DNA of 64,000 nt, from positions 2,170,001 to 2,234,000 of the forward strand of contig NZ_CP047318.1 of NCBI RefSeq assembly GCF_009857135.1, read 5' to 3'. This document shows positions 37,762-45,581 of the stretch, in pieces; the stretch's first letter is position 1; every line of letters starts with the position of its first letter. This DNA comes from Streptomyces sp. HM190 (lineage in GTDB: Bacteria > Actinomycetota > Actinomycetes > Streptomycetales > Streptomycetaceae). The notes beneath the pieces are model-generated. The model did not search any database. It saw only the letters and a list, made by a program, of their open reading frames with translations, and was not told the origin of the DNA. The translations under genes and the position numbers were made by a program.

Positions 37762-38138
37762 CGGTCGTGTGCCGTGCCCTGCTCCACAGCGCCGTCCGCC
37801 GCCTCGATCTGCTCCACCGTGCTCGTCCCGCTGCCCGGCCGCGACTCCCACTCCCAGGTCTCCTTCAGCCGCACTCGCCCGTCGGGCAGTTCCACCACCC
37901 GGGACACGCAGTGCCCCGACGCGGTCGTCCCGTCGGTCCGCAACTGGATGTAGCGGAAGTCCAGCCGGTCACCCTCACGGGTACCCAGAAGATGGCCGCG
38001 TACGACGTCGCCGCCCGCGTAGTCGGCCCAGATCTGACCGTCCTTCTCGTGGTACGCGAACCGTGTGCGGGTGCCGACCTGACCTGGGGCCTGGTCGGCC
38101 ACGGGGGCGAGGACGAGTCCGTCGAGCGAGCGGGCCAT
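37758..38138 (-). CDS. Small conserved protein of unknown function
   Basis: 126 residues from ATG 38138, with AAGGGAG about 12 bases upstream; a start 11 codons earlier is possible. The pattern FAYHEKDGQIWADYAGGDVVRGHLLG, then DFRYIQL and LPDGRVRLKETWEWES, looks like a short beta-rich, lipocalin-like fold. Similar small proteins of Firmicutes carry the unsupported label N-acetylglutamate synthase; I see no acetyltransferase motif. It diverges from the thiO riboswitch. Confidence 0.7.
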   Translation of the reverse strand: MARSLDGLVLAPVADQAPGQVGTRTRFAYHEKDGQIWADYAGGDVVRGHLLGTREGDRLDFRYIQLRTDGTTASGHCVSRVVELPDGRVRLKETWEWESRPGSGTSTVEQIEAADGAVEQGTAHDR

Positions 38139-38152
38139 GGCGGGAGGCTCCC

Positions 38153-38181
38153 TTACTGGGCGATACGGCACGGGCTAGGGT
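38153..38181 (+). promoter_or_regulatory. Candidate promoter of the thiO-thiS-thiG operon
   Basis: TTACTG (38153-38158) and TAGGGT (38176-38181) are separated by 17 bases. A start near 38188 fits the 5' end of the TPP riboswitch. Confidence 0.5.
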
Positions 38182-38190
38182 GGGCCACCG

Positions 38191-38288
38191 TAGAGCACTC
38201 GCGGGAGCCCGGGCGCACCGGGCTGAGAGGGAGGCTGGCGGCCTCCGACCGTACGAACCTGATCCGGGTCATGCCGGCGAAGGGAGGG
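38191..38288 (+). promoter_or_regulatory. TPP (THI element) riboswitch
   Basis: The conserved blocks are all present in order: GGGAGCCC, CCGGGCTGAGAGG, the variable stem GAGGCTGGCGGCCTC, CCGACCGTACGAACCTGATC and CGGGTCATGCCGGCGAAGGGA. The 3' end carries AGGGAGGGG, which is also the ribosome-binding site of thiO. TPP binding would therefore hide that site, suggesting translational control (inference). Confidence 0.93.
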
Positions 38289-38293
38289 GCTGG

Positions 38294-39475
38294 ATGCCCA
38301 TGTCGCGTACGCACACCTCAGACGTCCTCGTCGTGGGGGGCGGGATCATCGGGCTGGTGACGGCCTGGCGGGCCGCCCAGCGCGGGTTCACCACCACCGT
38401 CGTGGATCCCGGGCCCGGCGGCGGGGCGGGCCAGGTCGCGGCGGGGATGCTCGCCGCGGTCACGGAACTGCACCACGGCGAGCAGACCCTGCTGGGGCTC
38501 AACCTGGAGTCCGCGCGCCGCTACCCCGACTTCGCCGCCGAGCTGACCGAGGCGACCGGCCTCGACCTCGGCTACCGCCGCTCCGGGACGCTCGCCGTCG
38601 CCCTCGACGCCGACGACCGGGCCCATCTGCGTGAACTGCACGCCCTGCAACGCCGTTCGGGCCTGGAGTCGGAGTGGCTGAACGGGCGCGAGTGCCGCCG
38701 CCTGGAGCCGATGCTGGCACCGGGCGTCCGCGGCGGGCTGCGGGTCGACGGGGACCACCAGATCGACCCGAGGCGGCTCTCCAGGGCCCTCGTCGCGGCC
38801 TGCGAGCGGGCCGGGGTCGTGTTCCACCGGGCCTGGGCCGAGGAGCTGTCCGTGGTCCGGGGGCGGGCCGCCGGGGTCAGGGCCGACGACGGCACCGGAC
38901 TGACCGCGGGGCGTGTCGTCCTGGCCGGGGGCAGCCACAGCGGGCGGCTCGCGGGCGTCCCGGACGACGTGCTGCCGCCGGTGCGTCCCGTGAAGGGGCA
39001 GGTGCTGCGACTGACCGTGCCGGAGCGGTACGCGCCCTTCCTGACCCGGACCGTGCGGGCGGTGGTCCGCGGCAGCCACGTCTACCTGGTGCCGCGCGAG
39101 GACGGCGAACTCGTCGTCGGCGCCACCAGCGAGGAGCTGGGCTGGGACACCACGGTCACCGCGGGAGGGGTGTACGAGCTGCTGCGGGACGCCCACGAAC
39201 TCGTCCCCGGCATCACCGAGCTGCCGCTCACCGAGACCCGCGCGGGACTGCGCCCCGGCTCCCCTGACAACGCCCCCCTCCTCGGCCCCACCGCACTCGA
39301 CGGCCTGCTCCTCGCGACGGGCCACCACCGCAACGGCGTCCTCCTCGCCCCGGTCACCGGCGACGTGCTGGCCCATGTCCTGGTCAGTGGTGAACTGCCC
39401 GAGGTGGCACGGGACTTCACACCGCTGCGCTTCAGGACCGGCGCGCGCCGGGAACTCTCGGAGCAGACCGTATGA
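38294..39475 (+). CDS. thiO: Glycine oxidase ThiO
   Basis: 393 residues from ATG 38294 (a second ATG is two codons on), with AGGGAGGGG upstream. The FAD-binding start is DVLVVGGGIIGLVTAWRAAQRG. It continues with AGQVAAGMLAA, VYLVPREDGELVVGATSEELGWD and a C-terminal ATGHHRNGVLLAPVTGD, typical of ThiO. It oxidises glycine to the imine used for the thiazole ring. ATGA overlap with thiS; controlled by the TPP riboswitch. Confidence 0.95.
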   Translation: MPMSRTHTSDVLVVGGGIIGLVTAWRAAQRGFTTTVVDPGPGGGAGQVAAGMLAAVTELHHGEQTLLGLNLESARRYPDFAAELTEATGLDLGYRRSGTLAVALDADDRAHLRELHALQRRSGLESEWLNGRECRRLEPMLAPGVRGGLRVDGDHQIDPRRLSRALVAACERAGVVFHRAWAEELSVVRGRAAGVRADDGTGLTAGRVVLAGGSHSGRLAGVPDDVLPPVRPVKGQVLRLTVPERYAPFLTRTVRAVVRGSHVYLVPREDGELVVGATSEELGWDTTVTAGGVYELLRDAHELVPGITELPLTETRAGLRPGSPDNAPLLGPTALDGLLLATGHHRNGVLLAPVTGDVLAHVLVSGELPEVARDFTPLRFRTGARRELSEQTV

Positions 39476-39699
39476 GCGCCGCGGACCGTACCGACGCCCT
39501 GACCGTCCTCGTCAACGGGGAGCGCCGGCGTGTCGCGCCCGGCACCGCCCTCGACACGCTGGTCCACACGCTCGGCGCGTCCCCGTCCGGGGTCGCCGCC
39601 GCGCTCAACGAGACCGTCGTCCCGCGCGCGCAGTGGCCGTCGACGCTCCTGCGCGAGGGGGACCGCGTCGAGGTCCTGACCGCCGTCCAAGGAGGCTGA
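39472..39699 (+). CDS. thiS: Thiamine sulfur carrier ThiS
   Basis: 75 residues with a ubiquitin-like fold pattern (LTVLVNGERRRVAPGTALDTLV) and the required C-terminal Gly-Gly (AVQGG), which is adenylated and thiocarboxylated. VAAALNETVVPR is another ThiS mark. The start overlaps the thiO stop and thiG follows after three bases. Confidence 0.95.
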   Translation: MSAADRTDALTVLVNGERRRVAPGTALDTLVHTLGASPSGVAAALNETVVPRAQWPSTLLREGDRVEVLTAVQGG

Positions 39700-40497
<798 letters not shown>

Positions 40498-40590
40498 GGG
40501 CGGTCCCCCGGCCGGGTGCGGGACGGTCACAGCTCTGCTGCAGTACGCCCCCACCGCCACGGAACGCGTGGGGGTGTCCGCGGCGGCTCG

Positions 40591-40596
40591 TAGACT
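40591..40596 (+). promoter_or_regulatory. Candidate -10 box, leaderless kinase gene
   Basis: TAGACT lies seven bases before the GTG start at 40604, and no Shine-Dalgarno is present. No good -35 is seen at 16-18 bases, so confidence is moderate. Confidence 0.4.
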
Positions 40597-40603
40597 CAGC
40601 CGC

Positions 40604-42511
40604 GTGGACACGACCCTTCAGGACCCGCTTGTCGGCCAGGTGCTCGACGGCCGGTATCGAGTCGAGGCGCGGATCGCGGTCGGCGGGATGGCCACGGTCT
40701 ACCGGGCCGTGGACACCCGCCTGGACCGGGTGCTCGCGCTCAAGGTGATGCATCCGACGCTGGCCGCGGACGGTTCGTTCGTGGAGCGGTTCATCCGCGA
40801 GGCCAAGTCGGTGGCGCGGCTCTCCCACCCGAACGTGGTGGGGGTCTTCGACCAGGGCACCGACGGGTCGTACGTGTACCTGGCCATGGAGTACGTCGCC
40901 GGGTGCACCCTGCGTGACGTGCTGCGCGAGCGGGGCGCCCTGCAGCCGCGGGCCGCGCTGGACATCCTGGAGCCGATCCTCGCCGCCCTGGGCGCCGCCC
41001 ACCGCGCCGGTTTCGTGCACCGCGACATGAAGCCGGAGAACGTGCTGATCGGGGACGACGGCCGGGTCAAGGTCGCCGACTTCGGGCTGGTCCGTGCCGT
41101 GGACACCGTCACCAGCACCACGGGCACCGTGCTCGGCACGGTGGCCTACCTGGCCCCGGAGCAGCTGGAGCACGGCACGACCGACACCCGCGTGGACGTG
41201 TACGCGTGCGGCGTGATGCTCTACGAGATGCTCACCGGCGGCAAACCCCACGGCGGGGACACGCCGGCCCAGGTGCTCTACCACGCGCTGCACGACGACG
41301 TGCCGCCGCCGTCGGCCGCCGTGCCCGGCCTGCCGTACGAGCTGGACGAGCTGGTCGCCTCGGCGACCGCCCGCGGTCCGGAGCTGCGGCCGTACGACGC
41401 GGTCGCGCTGCTCGCGCAGACGATCGAGGCGCGGTCGGCGCTGAGCGTCGAGCAGCTGGACGCGGTGCCGCCGCAGGCGAGGACCGCCGGGCACGACAAC
41501 GCGGAGGACCGCACGAGCGTCATCCCGCGGTCGCTGACGGTGTCCCGCTCGGCGGGGCTCGACGGGATGAACCGGACGAGCCGGTTCGAGACGCCCCCGC
41601 CGCCCGCCCGGCGCGGAGGCGGCACCCCGGCCCGGCGGGGGATGCTCGCGGTCGTCGCGGCCGTGCTGCTCGTCCTCGGCGTGGGCGGGGGCATCTGGTA
41701 CATCAACTCGGGCCAGTTCACCAAGGTCCCGGCGGTGCTGGCCCAGCCGGAGGCCGTCGCGAGGGAGCGGATCGTGGGTGCCGGGCTCGGCGTCACGGTC
41801 GAGCGCGCGTTCAGCGACACCGTCACGCGCGGCGAGGTGATCCGCACCGACCCGGAGCCGGGCGACCGCATCCGGGACAACGACACGGTCACGCTGACGG
41901 TCTCCAAGGGCCCCGAGACCGTGGCCCTGCCCGACCTGAAGGGCTACCGGCTGGACAAGGCGAGGGACCGGCTCAAGAGCGACGGGCTGGAACCGGGTCT
42001 GGTGACGCGTGAGTTCAGCGACGAGGTCGTCAGGGGTCAGGTGATCCGCACCGAGCCCGGCGCCGGGACCAAGGCGTCCTCGGGTTCGGCGGTCGCGCTC
42101 GTGGTCAGCCGGGGCGCCCCGGTGGAGATCCCGGACGTGTCCGGCGCCTCGGTCGAGGACGCCACCGCCACGCTGGAGGGCGAGGGCCTGAAGGTGAAGG
42201 TCGCCCCGGGGCGGGTCAACTCCGAGTTCGACAAGGGCCTGGTCGCCGAGATCTCCCCGGGCGTGGGCAAGCAGGCCGGCGCGGGTGACACGGTCACGCT
42301 GACGCTCTCCAAGGGTCCCGAGATGATCGAGGTGCCGGACGTCGTGGGCGACAGCGTCGACGACGCCACGCGGAAGCTGGAGGACGCGGGCTTCGAGGTC
42401 GACGAGGACCGGGGGCTTCTCGGCCTCTTCGCCGACGAGGTCAAGGGACAGTCGGTGGACGGCGGCGAGACGGCTCCCAAGGGCTCGACGATCACCATCG
42501 AGATCGGCTGA
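40604..42511 (+). CDS. PknL-position Ser/Thr kinase with four PASTA repeats
   Basis: 635 residues from GTG 40604. The kinase domain (about 18-275) has the ATP loop VGGMATVYRA, Lys47 in ALKVMH, catalytic Asp141 in HRDMKPEN, DFG at 159-161 and an activation loop TVTSTTGTVLGT. A juxtamembrane linker leads to one transmembrane helix (about 347-367) and four extracellular PASTA repeats to the end. PASTA repeats sense peptidoglycan fragments or lipid II. Neighbours metF, the Rv2175c-like gene and the DAHP synthase match the M. tuberculosis pknL region, though mycobacterial PknL lacks PASTA repeats. Confidence 0.93.
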   Translation: MDTTLQDPLVGQVLDGRYRVEARIAVGGMATVYRAVDTRLDRVLALKVMHPTLAADGSFVERFIREAKSVARLSHPNVVGVFDQGTDGSYVYLAMEYVAGCTLRDVLRERGALQPRAALDILEPILAALGAAHRAGFVHRDMKPENVLIGDDGRVKVADFGLVRAVDTVTSTTGTVLGTVAYLAPEQLEHGTTDTRVDVYACGVMLYEMLTGGKPHGGDTPAQVLYHALHDDVPPPSAAVPGLPYELDELVASATARGPELRPYDAVALLAQTIEARSALSVEQLDAVPPQARTAGHDNAEDRTSVIPRSLTVSRSAGLDGMNRTSRFETPPPPARRGGGTPARRGMLAVVAAVLLVLGVGGGIWYINSGQFTKVPAVLAQPEAVARERIVGAGLGVTVERAFSDTVTRGEVIRTDPEPGDRIRDNDTVTLTVSKGPETVALPDLKGYRLDKARDRLKSDGLEPGLVTREFSDEVVRGQVIRTEPGAGTKASSGSAVALVVSRGAPVEIPDVSGASVEDATATLEGEGLKVKVAPGRVNSEFDKGLVAEISPGVGKQAGAGDTVTLTLSKGPEMIEVPDVVGDSVDDATRKLEDAGFEVDEDRGLLGLFADEVKGQSVDGGETAPKGSTITIEIG

Positions 42512-42527
42512 CCCCGGTCCACGGCGG

Positions 42528-42551
42528 CCGGGGCCCCGCGCGGGGCCCCGG
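42528..42551 (+). terminator. Terminator after the PASTA kinase
   Basis: A perfect 24-base GC palindrome begins 17 bases after the kinase stop codon, before the endonuclease gene. There is no U tract. Confidence 0.6.
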
Positions 42552-42600
42552 GGAACCCTCCGCCGTCCGGGTGGCTTCCGCCGCATGACACCCTTGTGCG

Positions 42601-43539
42601 GTGAGTACTGAGCAGTCCCCCGGCCGCAGCCCCTCCTCCCCCGCGTCCGCTCCCGTCTCGCCCCTCGCCCCCGTGCCCGGGGCCGCGCGCAACCCCGTCG
42701 GCGGGCATGTGCCCGTCGCCGGCGGGCTGAACTCCGTCGGCCTGGCGTACGCCAGGGAGCTGGGGGCCGAGACCGTGCAGGTCTTCGTCGCGAACCCGCG
42801 GGGCTGGGCCACCCCCGTCGGCAACCCGCGGCAGGACGAGGAGTTCCGGGCGGCCTGCGCGGCCGAGTCGATCCCCGCGTACGTCCACGCCCCGTACCTG
42901 ATCAACTTCGGCTCGCACACCGAGGCGACGGTCGAGAAGTCCGTGGAGTCGCTGCGGCACTCGTTGCGCCGGGGCCGGGAGATCGGCGCCCTGGGCGTGG
43001 TCGTGCACACCGGGAGCGCGACGGGCGGCCGGGACCGTTCGGTCGCGCTGGAGCAGGTGCGCGCACACCTCCTGCCGCTGCTGGACGAGCTGACCCACGA
43101 CGACGACCCGTACCTGCTGCTGGAGTCGACCGCCGGCCAGGGCGCCTCCCTGTGCTCGCGGACGTGGGACTTCGGCCCGTACTTCGAGGCGCTCGACGCC
43201 CACCCGAAGCTCGGCGTCTGCCTGGACACCTGCCACATCTTCGCGGCGGGCCACGACCTGACCGGTCCCGACGGCATGCACCGGACTCTGGACCTGCTGG
43301 TGGACACGGTCGGCGAGGGCCGGCTGAGGCTGATCCACGCCAACGACTCCAAGGACGTCGTCGGCGCGCACAAGGACCGCCACGAGAACATCGGCTCCGG
43401 CCACATCGGCGAGGACCCGTTCCGCGCGCTGATGACCCACCCGGCCACCGAGGGCGTCCCCCTGATCATCGAGACCCCCGGCGGCAAGGAGGGGCACGCG
43501 GCGGACGTGGAGCGTCTGAAGAAGCTCCGCGACGGCTGA
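42601..43539 (+). CDS. nfo: Endonuclease IV-type AP endonuclease
   Basis: 312 residues from GTG 42601, with a Ser/Pro-rich N-terminus of about 30 residues before the TIM barrel. Family metal-binding motifs are VHAPYLINF, VVHTGS, LLLESTAGQG, CLDTCHIFAAGHDL, HANDSKD, DRHENIGSGHIG and IIETPGG. It cuts DNA 5' to abasic sites in base excision repair. A later start inside the N-terminal extension is possible, since no ribosome-binding site is evident. Confidence 0.92.
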   Translation: MSTEQSPGRSPSSPASAPVSPLAPVPGAARNPVGGHVPVAGGLNSVGLAYARELGAETVQVFVANPRGWATPVGNPRQDEEFRAACAAESIPAYVHAPYLINFGSHTEATVEKSVESLRHSLRRGREIGALGVVVHTGSATGGRDRSVALEQVRAHLLPLLDELTHDDDPYLLLESTAGQGASLCSRTWDFGPYFEALDAHPKLGVCLDTCHIFAAGHDLTGPDGMHRTLDLLVDTVGEGRLRLIHANDSKDVVGAHKDRHENIGSGHIGEDPFRALMTHPATEGVPLIIETPGGKEGHAADVERLKKLRDG

Positions 43540-43595
43540 GGAGCGGGCCGGACCTGCTCGGACTACTGCCCCTGGCCGGAGCGGGCCGGCCCCGG

Positions 43596-44243
43596 TCAGA
43601 GTTCGGGGCCCTCCCCCGGTTCCTCCTGGTAGGAGTAGCGCTGCTCGCGCCAGGGGTCGCCGATGTTGTGGTAGCCCCGCTCCTCCCAGAAGCCCCGCCG
43701 GTCGGCGGTCATGTACTCGATGCCGCGGACCCACTTGGGGCCCTTCCAGGCGTAGAGGTGGGGCACGATGAGGCGCAGGGGGAAACCGTGCTCGGCGGTG
43801 AGCAGCTCGCCGTCCTTGTGGGTGGCGAAGATCGTGCGGTCCGAGGCGAAGTCGCTGAGCCGGAGGTTGGAGCTGAAGCCGTACTCGGCCCACACCATCA
43901 CATGGGTGACCTCGGCGGCCGGAGGCACGGTCCGCAGGATCGTCCGGGCGGGGATGCCGCCCCACTCCGCGCCGACCATGCTGAACTTCGTCACGCAGTG
44001 CAGGTCGGCCACGACGGAGGCGTACGGCAGTGCGGTGAACTCGTCGTGGGTCCAGCTCCGCTTCTCGCCGTCGGCGGTGGCGCCGAAGACCCGGAAGTCC
44101 CAGCGCTCGGGCCGGAACTTGGGGACGGGGCCGTAGTGCGTCACCGGCCAGCCGCGCTGGAGTCGCTGTCCCGGCGGAAGCTGCGGCTGTGCCGCGTTCT
44201 CAGATGCGCGATCTCCCGACTCGCGTCCCACCGGCTGACCCAT
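43596..44243 (-). CDS. Sulfite oxidase-type molybdopterin oxidoreductase
   Basis: 215 residues from ATG 44243. Moco-binding SUOX fold: LHCVTKFSMVGAEWGGIPARTIL contains the single Cys that would ligate molybdenum, followed by VMVWAEYGFSSNLRLSDF, HGFPLRLIVPHLYAWKGPKWVRGIEYM. No Tat signal is seen, so a cytosolic location is likely, and the catalytic substrate is unknown. It is shorter than animal sulfite oxidase and resembles the YedY/MsrP-like domain alone. Confidence 0.88.
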   Translation of the reverse strand: MGQPVGRESGDRASENAAQPQLPPGQRLQRGWPVTHYGPVPKFRPERWDFRVFGATADGEKRSWTHDEFTALPYASVVADLHCVTKFSMVGAEWGGIPARTILRTVPPAAEVTHVMVWAEYGFSSNLRLSDFASDRTIFATHKDGELLTAEHGFPLRLIVPHLYAWKGPKWVRGIEYMTADRRGFWEERGYHNIGDPWREQRYSYQEEPGEGPEL

Positions 44244-44310
44244 GACTCCATCCTGACAGACCCCGGCTCGTGCACATGACCAGGGGCCGCCCGACTCGGA
44301 CAAAACAAAC

Positions 44311-44329
44311 TAAGGCTGGGCTAACTTAC
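44311..44329 (+). promoter_or_regulatory. Iron box upstream of bacterioferritin
   Basis: TAAGGCTGGGCTAACTTAC matches 14 of 19 positions of the DmdR/IdeR consensus. It is about 90 bases before the bacterioferritin ATG. For storage genes the iron regulator may activate and not repress. Confidence 0.6.
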
Positions 44330-44417
44330 TAAGCTTGCACTTACTGGACGATCTTCAACGCCGGTGCAATCATCGCGGCGCAACCTCCCAGTTCCCCGCT
44401 TGGAAGGAGCCTTTGCG

Positions 44418-44897
44418 ATGCAGGGCGACCCCGAGGTCATCGAATTCCTCAACGAGCAGCTGACCGCCGAGCTGACCGCGATCAACCAGTACTTCCTGCA
44501 CGCGAAGATGCAGGAGAACTTCGGCTGGACGAAGCTCGCCAAGTACACCCGGCACGAGTCGTTCGACGAGATGAAGCACGCCGAGGTCCTCACCGACCGG
44601 ATCCTGTTCCTGGACGGCCTGCCGAACTACCAGCGGCTGTTCCACGTCCGGGTGGGCCAGACGGTGAAGGAGATGTTCGAGGCGGACCGGCAGATCGAGG
44701 TCGAGGCGATCGACCGCCTCAAGCGCGGCATCGAGGTGATGCGGGCCAAGGGCGACGTGACGTCCGCGAACATCTTCGAGTCGATCCTCGCCGACGAGGA
44801 GCACCACATCGACTACCTGGACACCCAGCTGGAGCTGCTGGAGAAGCTCGGCGAGGCGCTGTACATCGCACAGCTGATCGAACAGCCGGAGAGCTGA
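44418..44897 (+). CDS. bfr: Bacterioferritin
   Basis: 159 residues from ATG 44418 with GGAAGGAG upstream. Ferroxidase ligands Glu18, Glu51 and His54 are visible, and Met52 (in DEMKHAEV) is the haem ligand, so this is a haem-binding Bfr. The second half of the site is in ADEEHHIDYLDTQL. It stores iron as a 24-mer shell. It converges on bfd; both have iron boxes. Confidence 0.96.
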   Translation: MQGDPEVIEFLNEQLTAELTAINQYFLHAKMQENFGWTKLAKYTRHESFDEMKHAEVLTDRILFLDGLPNYQRLFHVRVGQTVKEMFEADRQIEVEAIDRLKRGIEVMRAKGDVTSANIFESILADEEHHIDYLDTQLELLEKLGEALYIAQLIEQPES

Positions 44898-44958
44898 TTC
44901 CTCGGGTCGAGGGACGGTCCGAGAGACCGCGCCGGACGGGCCGGGCGGCTCGGGCGGC

Positions 44959-45192
44959 CTAGGCGGCTTCCTCGAGTTGCCGCACCTCGGAGAGGGCGGG
45001 CTGCCCCTGGTCGGCCGACTCACGGCGCGGGCAGGCACCCCTCCCGAGGATCGCCTGGATGCGGCGGACGCACGAACCGCAGTCCGTGCCCGCCTTGCAG
45101 GCCGACGCGATCTGGCGAGGGGTGCAGGCGCCGTCCGCCGCGTGCTTCTTGACCTGCTGCTCGGTCACACCGAAGCAACTGCAGACGAACAC
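44959..45192 (-). CDS. bfd: Bacterioferritin-associated ferredoxin
   Basis: 77 residues from GTG 45192, with GGGAGGTGG eight bases upstream. The [2Fe-2S] ligands are the paired CSC motif at the N-terminus (FVCSCFGVTEQQV) and the CGSC motif with KAGTDCGSCVRRI. The C-terminal 20 residues are not conserved. Bfd reduces the haem of Bfr to release iron, fitting its iron-regulated promoter next to bfr. Confidence 0.93.
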   Translation of the reverse strand: MFVCSCFGVTEQQVKKHAADGACTPRQIASACKAGTDCGSCVRRIQAILGRGACPRRESADQGQPALSEVRQLEEAA

Positions 45193-45246
45193 GCGGTCCA
45201 CCTCCCGCCGGGATCGATACGTCACGCCACCCCGAACGATGATCGG

Positions 45247-45265
45247 TGAGGCTAACCTAACCTTA
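45247..45265 (-). promoter_or_regulatory. Iron box upstream of bfd
   Basis: Read on the minus strand, TAAGGTTAGGTTAGCCTCA matches the DmdR/IdeR 19-base consensus at about 14 positions. It is 55 bases before the GTG, in promoter position for iron repression. Confidence 0.65.
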
Positions 45266-45287
45266 CCCGGCGGCCAGGGAGCGCAAA

Positions 45288-45333
45288 AGTGGAGTGGGGC
45301 GCGGATCGTATGTGATCCGCGCCCCACTCCACT
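45288..45333 (-). terminator. Strong hairpin, probably the original aroH terminator
   Basis: A perfect 20-bp stem (45288-45307 with 45314-45333) with a 6-base loop, the strongest hairpin in the window. Without the IS, it lies about 185 bases beyond the aroH stop codon, so it probably ended aroH transcripts and shields bfd. Confidence 0.65.
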
Positions 45334-45518
45334 GTGTCGTCACGCCCGTACTGGTGCCGCGGCAGGCGGCGTTCTGCCCGCGTCGAGGAGCGGCGTTTGG
45401 TGCGTGCTCCCGGCGTGCCGGGCGCACGTCCTCGTACGGGATGTACTCGGGCTTGTGCCCGGTGCGGCGGGAGTGCGTGCCAGGCGTCGCGACGGGGCGA
45501 ACGTTGCCTGACGGGGCA
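45334..45518. other. Stretch between hairpin and IS left end
   Basis: Before the insertion this was the 3' flank of the DAHP synthase gene. On the minus strand one frame is open with high GC at third positions for about 30 codons, then degrades. It has no family motif, start or ribosome-binding site; I leave it as non-coding or a remnant. Confidence 0.35.
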
Positions 45519-45540
45519 CTAGAAGGCTGATGAAGATCTT
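45519..45540 (+). repeat. Left inverted repeat and target duplication of the IS
   Basis: CTAG followed by AAGGCTGATGAAGATCTT. It is the exact reverse complement of 47211-47232. Confidence 0.92.
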
Positions 45541-45549
45541 GGTGAGGGG

Positions 45550-45573
45550 CTGTCCGGCCGTCAGGCCGGACAG
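45550..45573 (-). terminator. Transposase terminator inside the IS
   Basis: A perfect 10-bp stem (45550-45559 with 45564-45573, loop GTCA) lies nine bases after the transposase stop codon. Confidence 0.65.
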
Positions 45574-45581
45574 GCCTCCGG

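Noticed and set aside
45288..45333. Hairpin as another IS end or integration site
   Set aside because: No match to the IS ends and no second copy nearby; terminator explanation is simpler.
45334..45518. Possible small gene between hairpin and IS
   Set aside because: Third-position GC looks coding for about 30 codons, but there is no start signal, motif or intact end.
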